A DNA stretch of 64,000 nucleotides from Dryocosmus kuriphilus (lineage: Eukaryota > Arthropoda > Insecta > Hymenoptera > Cynipidae). The position numbers were made by a program, and so were the translations under genes. Position 1 is the stretch's first letter; each line of letters begins with the position of its first letter. The stretch spans positions 183,026,001-183,090,000 of the forward strand of contig CM076190.1 of assembly GCA_038277395.1 (NCBI GenBank). Direction: 5' to 3'. A model generated the notes under the pieces. The model searched no databases and was not told the DNA's origin. It saw nothing but the letters and a program-made list of their open reading frames with translations. Below, piece by piece: positions 56,226-64,000 of this stretch.

Positions 56226-57327
56226 CTAAGACTCGAAAGTTTCTGTCACTTTGACAACAGTATTTTCTACTAAAACAACCATGTCATTAGGTGACGAGGT
56301 AGAGATCATGACTTGCTTGTATATAATTTTTTTAACAGAGTCTCCCTTCCTTTTTGCGATTTCTAAAAATGGGGTTATCGTTGGTTTCTCATTAATATGG
56401 AAATTTCGCTCTTGGAGGCGTCGACACAACTGCGCCAATGGTCGATGAGAAGTACGAATCATTATTTTTAATTTTCCTAAATAACTTTCGAAAGCGAATA
56501 CAGTAAGTCGACTTAGACTGCAACCCATGGATACAACGTCATCAACTACATGTATAAGGTGGTGAGCATTTAAGATTGTGATCTAGGACCATAATAATCT
56601 CTTAGTGCTATGAAGAATGTTCTCAAGTAGAGCTCTGCACGTTCTGCGTATCTATTACAAAGATTATCTGAACATAATATTCGGAAAGAAGCGTGCAGTA
56701 ATAGAAAATGATTGTACAACCGAATCGGCAAAACATTTGTAAGAGCTACAAGACCACAGTAAAGAAAAAAATCTGAACTCTACAGCTTTCCACTTAGCGA
56801 AAGTCCCTGTAGATTTTGATTTCCTTTGAACTTGGATTTCCTTGTATTTGGAGTAAAAAACGTTCATTCTTCCACCAAGTTCCTTTCTTTGTCTTGGAAA
56901 TAATCTGAAGTTTAAATCGCCAGTGAGCCACTATTCCAGTATCTTTTTCATCACTTCCAAACAACAGAGATGCATAAAATCTATAACGAAAACTAGAATC
57001 ATATTTATATGTGGAAGAATGCGGATAAAAGGCGATGTGCCATTGTGATGCCTAGCTTGCTCCTGATTTCTGAACGAAACATTCGTTCTTTCTCGAGCAT
57101 CACGGATGGAAATACAAACGTGCGTTCTCCTGAGTGTCCTTCGACTTCACATCTTTAACATGCTAGAAATCCACGATGACCTAGCGTATTTTTGACAAAC
57201 GCTCTTGCTGGCGTATCGCAAATAATGCATTTAAGGCGCACATAAAATCGTCTGTTGTCAATGACGACTCCGTCTCTTTGTAGATCGTTTATTTCGATTA
57301 TTAAGTCGCCTAGAAAATCATCTGGAT
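56226..57327 (-). pseudogene. Transposase-like pseudogene, C-terminal part (copy 2)
   Basis: This duplicate of 6688-7795 has the same motif order. It shares the TAA in the C-x2-C motif and the TAG after the FMHLCC block, so those lesions predate the duplication. It keeps TTA (Leu) where copy 1 has TAA in RI-CSD. A HINE-like end abuts it at ~57328, as in copy 1. Confidence 0.65.
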
Positions 57328-58150
57328 TTTTACATTCTCATCTCAATGAGAAGGTATTAGTTTTATGTGAAAAATGACTTTCACGGATTTCATCAAATCT
57401 CCACGTTTTGAGACCCACTGAGTCAGAAAAAACGGTTTTTGCGATGGTGTCTGTCTGTCGTTGTTGTTGTCCTTGTTGTTGTCGTTGTCGTCGTTGTCGT
57501 AGTTTGTGAACACGATAACTTTTGAAGGACTATTCGGATTGGGTTGCGCTTTGGCATACTTCTTTAAAACGTAAAAAGTAAGAACGAGTTCGTTAACCAG
57601 CCACTTTTGACCAACGGTTATGGTTTTATCCATCAAAAACAGTTTTCACAAAATCAAGAAATCCATTTTCCGGCTAAACTATGAGAGATACAAAAAAAAT
57701 GTAAGAAAGTAAAATTGTTCATCTCGAAAAAGTCTAAAAATTTTGTCTTAACCGTTTTTTGATAAAATGAAGGGTTTTTGTTTTAATCAAGAAAACGCTA
57801 TAAAAATTTAAAAACTCTGGTTTTCCGCCAAAATATTCAAGATACGAAAAAAATGATAATAAGCAAAGTTATTCAACTCGAATAGATCTACAAATTTTAT
57901 ATTAACCATTTTTTGATAAAATGCACGGCTTTTGCTTTAATCGAGAAAACGTTATTATTAATCAAAAATTTCAAATTTCCCGCCAAATTATGTAAGATAC
58001 GAAAAAATTATAAGAAACAGAGTTGTTTACCCCAAAAAGATCTATAAATTTTCTCTCTATCAATTTTTTGAGCAGACGCGCAGTTTTTGAGTTATTCGTG
58101 AAAATATATTATGAAATAAAAAGAAAACCACTTTTCAGCGACTAATCGGA
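57328..58150 (+). mobile_element. HINE-like repeat 2 (copy 2), uninterrupted
   Basis: This duplicate of 7798-8578 plus 9918-9945 starts with TTTTTACATTCTCATC. Its tandem-unit sequence runs straight through the point where copy 1 holds the nested repeat (TTATGAAATAAAAAGAAAAC). It shows the empty site for 8579-9917. Confidence 0.6.
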
Positions 58151-58287
58151 TTGGATAGTTATTGAAAAATCTGCCCGCTACTCAGGCACATTCTGATCAC
58201 GTTTCTCGCGCTCACCAATCAATGAAATTATATCTAGAACATAAATTTCTTCATTTTTTACACAGTTTGGCTGAAAAATGCAATTTT

Positions 58288-59375
58288 TACATTCTCATCA
58301 GAGAAGGTATTAGATTTATGTAAAATTTGACTTTCGCGGATATCACGAAATCTCCACGTTTTGAGACCCCCTGAGTCAGAAAAAAAACGGTTTTTTACGA
58401 CCGTGTCTGTCTGTCTGTTGTCGTCCTTGTTGTCGTCGTTGTTGTCGTCGTTGTCGTCGTCGTCGTCGTCTGTGGTCGCGATAACTTTCGAAGGACTAAT
58501 CGGATTGGAGTGCGCTTTGGTACACTTCTTTAAGGGGTAAAAAGAAAGGACGAGTTCGTTAACCAGCGGTTTTTGACCAACAGTTAAGAAAGTAAAATTG
58601 TTCATCTCAAAAAATCTAAAAATTTTGTCTTAACCGTTTTTTGATAAAACGGACGGTTTTTGTTTTCATCAAGAAAACGATATTAAAATTAAAAAACTCT
58701 GGTTTCCCGCCAAGGTATTCGAGATAAAAAAAATTGGTGAAGAACAAAGTTGTTCAATTCAAAAATATCGACCAATTTTGTTTTAACCATTTTTTCATAA
58801 AATGCACGGTTTTTGTTTTAATCGATAAAGCGTTCTTAAAAACAAAATATTTCAAATTTCCCTCCAAACTATACAAGAGACGCAAAAATAATAATAAACA
58901 AAGTTGTTCGCCTCAAAAAGATCTACCAACTTGCTCTGTGTCATTTTTTGAGCAGACGCGTAGTTTTTGAGTTATTCGTGAAATATGTTATGAAATATAA
59001 AGAAAACCACTTCTCAGCAAAACTATGCAAGCAGAATTGTTCACCTTGGAAAGAGCTACAAAATTTATTTATAAGACTCATCGTTTTACTTTTAAGAATC
59101 GAAAACCTGTATTGTGAAAATTTGGAAAATCACAAAAAAACTTTACCAACCTACAATGTCTTTTAAAACAATGTAATTATCTAGCACGAAGCGCGAGTGT
59201 CATGATGAGAATGTATTCCTTAAGGGCGATAGAGCCTTAAGTAAAATAGTTCCTTTTGGAATTTTTAATGTAAAGGTTTATAGGATCCATAAACACCGAG
59301 CGCGTAGCGCGAGGTGAATAATTTATCGAGCGCGAAGCGCGAGTGCCGTAAATAACGTATCGAGCGCGAAGATTC
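58288..59375 (+). mobile_element. HINE-like repeat 4 (copy 2)
   Basis: This duplicate of 10106-11025 carries one additional tandem unit: GTTGTTC recurs at 58749 and 58903, exactly 154 bases apart, where copy 1 has a single occurrence at 10554. Unit number has therefore changed since the two copies separated. Confidence 0.6.
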
Positions 59376-60750
59376 CGTTGGAGGTACCCCCCAAAAAAGA
59401 AGAAGAAATAGTTCAAGAGGATGTTGAAATCTTATAGGTGGGGGCAAAAAGAAAAGAAATGGTAAGAAATAATGATGCTGATGATATTTATTTCACTCAC
59501 TTCATTTTTCAAATTTAAACTTTGAATCAAGAATTTTAAGTCTTGCGATTTTCAAACTATTCTTTTTGCACTTTACATTAAAGTGATTGAATTTTAAAAG
59601 CGTGATGCACAATTTGAAAATCATTCTTTTTTATTTAACGAAATTCAGAAATGGTTACACACCCTCCCGCCACTCCGTCAACCATCTCTCGGGCGTCGAC
59701 CAGCAACACACAATGCAACTCTGTGCCGTTATAACTCAAGAATCACATAAAGTGATATACGTAGTTCTTTACATTTGCTATATTGCAATAAATTAAATAA
59801 ATCTAATTTTCAAAGTGTATGCGAATTTCTTCTTCACTCCGCTCACCTGAATTAATTTTAGTTAGTGTATAAGAGAGGATCGGATCTTAAAGCTTTAACA
59901 TATGATTTGGAGTGTGCAATAATTTAATCCAACTTGTTTCAAATTTAAGGAATATCTGAAAAAGAATAGGTTTTCAGCCCGAATACGCAATCAAAAAAAA
60001 TTCACAGCTATTTTCAATATTTATTTAATTACATGTAGTAGTGTTAAGTTTATAATATATATTAATTATATATATTAATATATTAAATATATAATCTCCT
60101 TTTCTTTTTATCAGCATCATGAATTACCTCCTCCATTTCGACTAATTTTTTTATTTCGTTAAATATTGAAGACTCAATATCTTCGTCCTCTTTTTTTGTA
60201 CATTCATCTGCAGTTTTGATATCCTGATCCTCGTCATCCTCCAGGGTTAGATCAACTACTAATACTTTTTTTTGGCTTCTCGATTGAAATCTATAGCAAT
60301 ATATTAAAATCTATGTTAAAATGTTCGTGCTAAATAGAAAAATAATTAGAAGAGCAATTGTACAGCTCAGGATATTTAATTTTCAAACTTAAACTTTGAA
60401 ATTATACAATTTCTCATTGTTGTAAGGTTTTGAATTTAATAAATCCAAACTTGAAGTGTTCAAAATGTAACAATTTTCGAATTTCGTTGAATAAAAAAGA
60501 ATAATCTTCAAATTGCGTATCACGCTTTTAAAATTCAATCAATTTAATGTAAAGCGCAAAATTAATAATTTGAAAATCACACAATTTAAAATTCTTGATT
60601 CAAAGCTTGAGTTTGAAAAATGAAATGAATGAAATAAATATCGTCAGCATAATCTTTTCTTACCATTCCTTTTCTTTTTGTCCCCACCTATAAGATTTCA
60701 ACATCCTCTTGAACTACTTCTTCTTCTTTTTTGGGAGGTTCCTCGAACGA
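59376..60750. repeat. Inverted repeat with ~270-bp arms (copy 2)
   Basis: This duplicate of 11026-12205 is interrupted in the left part by the ~207-bp insertion at ~59649-59855. The arms otherwise match copy 1 closely. Confidence 0.65.
59649..59855. mobile_element. ~207-bp insertion in copy 2
   Basis: Absent from copy 1 (between GAAATTCAG and TTTTAGTTAGTG, ~11300). It begins near GGTTACACACCCTCCCGCC and ends near CTCACCTGAA, with AATAAATTAAATAAA inside. Its composition differs from its AT-rich surroundings. It might be a solo LTR or short non-autonomous element. No target duplication is certain. Confidence 0.55.
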
Positions 60751-61580
60751 AATCTATAAAAGTATATGAAAATCACTTTGTGGAATATCTCACAAATACA
60801 CAGAAATATCTTTAAATTGTTCTTATAATTATTTTTTTCTATTTAGCACGAACCTGTGGATCACCCTTTCAAAAATTCAATCAATCTAATGTACAAAATT
60901 AATAATTTAAAAGTCACTGCGAAAATCTTCGTTCTAAATCGAAAAATAAGTAGAAGAGCAATTGTACAGCTCAGGATATTTAACTTTTCCAAACTTTAAC
61001 TTTTGAATCAAGAATTTTAAATTTTGAATTTCAAAGTTTAATTTTACCAAAATTATTCATTTTGAGCGACTTCGTTTCAAGATCTTAATTTAAGAATTGT
61101 TCAATTTTAAATGAAATTCAGAAATTGTTACACTTTGAACGCTTCAAGTTTCGATTTATTAAATTTCAAAGCTTACAATTAGAAATTGTATAATTTTCTT
61201 CCGAATTTCATTTAAAATTGATCTGTTCTTCAATTAAGATCTTGAAACAAAGTCGTGAATAATTAGAAGAGCAATTGTACAGCTCAGGATATTTAATTTT
61301 TACGAACTTTAACTTTTCAATCAAGAATTTTAAATTTTGAATTTCAAAGTTTAATTTTACCAAACGACTTCAACGACGAGAAATTTTATCATTTTCTTTC
61401 CAAATTTCGTCTAAAATTGCTGAGTTCTTAAATTCAGATCTTGAAACAAAGTCGTTAGATATGAATAATTTTGGTAAAGTTAAACTTTGAAGATTCACAA
61501 CTTAAAATTCTTGATTCAAATGTTAAGGATTGGAAAAATTAAATATTCTGAGCTGCACAATTGTTCTTATAATTATTATT

Positions 61581-62095
61581 ACATTCTCATCAGAGAAGGT
61601 ATTAGATTTATGCAAAATTTGACATTCGCCGATTTCATGAAATCTCCACGTTTTGAGACCTCCTGAATCTGAAAAAAAAACGGTTTTTGCGACGGTGTCT
61701 TTCTCTCTGCTGTCGTTGTCGTCGTCGTCGGAGTCTTTCCCCACTATAACTTTCGAAGAACTAATCGGATTGGAGTGACCTTTGGTACACTTCTTCAAGG
61801 GGTAAGAGGAAAGGACGATTTCGTTAACCAGCGGTTTTTGAACAACGTTTATGGATTATCCATCAAAAACGGTCTTCACAAAATCCAAAAATTCATTTTC
61901 CGGCTGAACGATGAGAGATACAGAAAAAATGTAAGCTGGTAAGATTGTTTCCCTTAAAAAAAGCTACAAATTTTGTCTCAACCGTTTTTTGGTAAAATGA
62001 ACGGTTTTTGATTTAATCAAGAAAATGCTATTAAAATTAAAGAACACTGGTTCCCCGATAAACTATTCAAGGAACAAAAAAATGGCAAGGAACAT
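61581..62095 (+). mobile_element. HINE-like repeat 5 (copy 2)
   Basis: This duplicate of 13033-13545 has the same truncation point and scattered substitutions, including an expanded A-run near 61672. Confidence 0.55.
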
Positions 62096-62109
62096 GTTAC
62101 GTGGTCAAT

Positions 62110-63570
62110 GGTAAAAATGGGGGGGGGGGGAATGAAGGGGGAACTTAGTTCCTCTTGGTGGGTTTGGAGGTGGCGTTCGGACGCGCCGGGGTGTAAATGG
62201 GGAAGGGGGACCGCGAGGGGTTCGTTCCTCATTTGGCCAAGTAGGCATTGAGGGCCTCCATGCCACGTGGCGCGGGTTTTTGCGAAGTCAGGGGAGGCAA
62301 CCAGGTGCGGGTGATGTCACCTGTTTTGAGTCTCTCCCACAAAGTGTGTCCGTCCATGTTCGTGAGGAGTCCGGAAAGTAGGAGGCGAGGAAGGGGGGGG
62401 GGGGGGGGGGGTAATTGAGATGGGCCCCGAAGGACGAAGGTGCTGTCCCGCGGTGCGAGCCGACCTGAGTGTTAAGCTCAGATCGGGTAACCTGCGGTCT
62501 TACTGTAGCGCCCACCGGTCTGCTTCCCATTCAAAACAGGTCGGCGTATCGGGCCGGCGCAGAAAGAATAAAGTGGAAGAGAAAGTAAGTGGAGAGAGAA
62601 GAGTTAAGTCATGAGGTTGGAGAGTCTAAAATCGGAGGTGGCGACGAGCCGCCGCCGGAGAGGAAGTAGGGGGGGGGGGGGGGGGGGGGAGCTCGTCCGT
62701 GAGTCGGGAAAGGCCGTGTCTCGGGGTTTCGACTCGGACTGTCGACGGGTTTCGACAGTTTTCCCGCTCTGGCAGGGCGCCTGTTTCCCGAAGAACGCGG
62801 GCCCGAATCCGCTGGCGTTCGGCCTTGCCCGGGCGATTTCTCCTGGGCGCGTCTCCGGACATGCGGAAAAAACAAATTTCGCTGGATGCGACTTATCGGC
62901 CGGAATACGATGCGTCGGACTATTACGGGCCTCACCTCGAGAGGTTCAGCCAGGGGGGGAGGGGGGGGGTCAACGAACGCGGGACTCTCCGAGAGTCGGC
63001 GGTGTCGGCGCGGGCTTCACCTCGAGGGGTTCAGCGGAAGGGAGGAAGACGCGTCCGCGGTGTGAGGGAACCTCGAGGAGTTCAGTCACTCAATCTACCT
63101 GAAGTATAAGAAAAATAAAAAAAGCAAAAAAAGAACAGTTTGACACACAAAATAAAAATAATGATCCTCGAGGGGTTCAGGCTCACAAAGCAAAACACCG
63201 AGAACTTCCCGACGGCACGACACACGACACGAAACCCAATTAAAAAAAACAAAATACGGAAACCCGGACAAGAAACGAAGCCGGGATCAATCACGATGCA
63301 CGAACGTGGCCACGAGGTGTAGGTTTCGTTCATACAAGAAGAAAAAAACGATGTGCGTTGAACTCTGTTTATTCCTTCGAATGGATTTACAAAACTCTGC
63401 GGGAGTGGAAGGCGAAGCGCGTCCTTCCAGCTCAGCTCACGAAACCTCTCTGGCCACAGGGCCCGTCGTCGTCTCTCTTGCTGCCAGCAAGCAGCCTTGT
63501 TGGTGGAGGGGATATGAGACCGCCTCCCACCAACTCTCGTCTGGTTTCACCTTGCTGTCGTAGCAAAGCT
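62110..63570. other. GC-rich, G-run block (copy 2)
   Basis: This duplicate of 13560-15130 has longer or shifted G-runs (62391-62411, 62669-62689) and has lost one minisatellite unit near 62940 and ~60 bases near 63165 relative to copy 1. Indels in G-runs change every frame, which argues against coding. Confidence 0.5.
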
Positions 63571-64000
63571 TAGCTATTTCCTTCCGTAGGTATTTTCAAT
63601 TTACATTCATTTACTTACTTACTTATTAAATTAATTAATAATATCCGGATCATCTAATTATAAACAATGGCTAAAGACGTCATAATAATAATAATATTTA
63701 GTAATAATAGTTACGTTGTTATTTCTGAGCACTACTATTTTTATTATGAGACCACAACGGAATTAACATTGACAATTAATAATAATTAAAGTGATTATTA
63801 TTAATTATTACTGGTTATAATTATAAGATGATGGGCGTAAATTCCTAAATTCCCTATATTAAACATTTATTCGAAATTTTCCAATGAGAGAGTCATTTGG
63901 TCATCCCATTTTATTTAATATCATTATAGCTATAATTAAGAGTGACAATCAATAATATCATTGATACCATTAATATTATTAATTATTGAATAATTATATT

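Larger units (their letters stand above)
36321..64000. repeat. Large direct duplication, copy 2 (expanded by insertions)
   Basis: This is the second copy of 1-15560, starting at CAGCCAAGCT (36321). It is longer because it carries a CACTG-ended transposon, a mariner, an LTR retrotransposon and a ~207-bp element absent from copy 1. The first three have visible target-site duplications, so they are insertions here rather than losses from copy 1. It lacks the nested repeat at 8579-9917 and has one more ~154-bp tandem unit (~58749-58903). Confidence 0.95.

Overview
The window looks like transposon-packed eukaryotic DNA, most likely from an insect. It is AT-rich, has spliced reading frames, and carries mariner, hAT, Ty3/Gypsy, LINE and Penelope-like sequences. 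The LINE ORF1 type and the repeat mix are compatible with Hymenoptera, but I cannot name a species. I found no intact, clearly non-transposon host gene, no tRNA or rRNA gene and no CRISPR array.

Layout. Positions 1-15560 and 36321-64000 are two copies of one block in the same orientation. I counted about ten substitutions in the first ~420 aligned bases. Copy 2 has gained four insertions: a 3.13-kb DNA transposon with CACTG ends and ~575-bp inverted repeats (40779-43907), a mariner with an intact transposase frame (44446-45768), an 8.7-kb Ty3/Gypsy LTR retrotransposon (46658-55379) and a ~0.2-kb element (~59649-59855). Copy 1 has an extra ~1.34-kb nested repeat (8579-9917). The copies may be a tandem segmental duplication with a ~36.3-kb period or two haplotypes joined in assembly.

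Minus-strand backbone, about 20 kb to 5.7 kb. Exons at 19953-19816 and 19468-~19175, a piece at 17705-17463 and a piece at 7795-6688 together resemble one animal transposase-like protein. It is followed by a DUF4806-like multi-exon gene (6687-5669). The transposase is split by ~9.7 kb of nested repeats and by a foldback element (17706-19174).

The dominant repeat is a ~1.2-kb family, here called HINE-like, with at least eight independent copies. Its order is: ACATTCTCATC end, ~100-codon open segment, (GTCT)n plus a GTCGTT-type microsatellite, ~154-bp tandem units, CpG-rich palindromes, inverted GATGAGAAYG, then a GCCCGC/GCGGGC hairpin with a T-run. This matches the architecture of non-autonomous Helentrons (DINE-1/HINE) and is the best candidate for something undescribed.

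The unique middle (15.6-36.3 kb) holds more HINE-like copies, a decayed LINE (24.95-26.5 kb), a Penelope-like GIY-YIG frame (27.1-27.5 kb), a hAT element with exact ends and an 8-bp target duplication (29366-33416), and a ~283-bp tandem repeat interrupted by a HINE-like copy (34155-36150).
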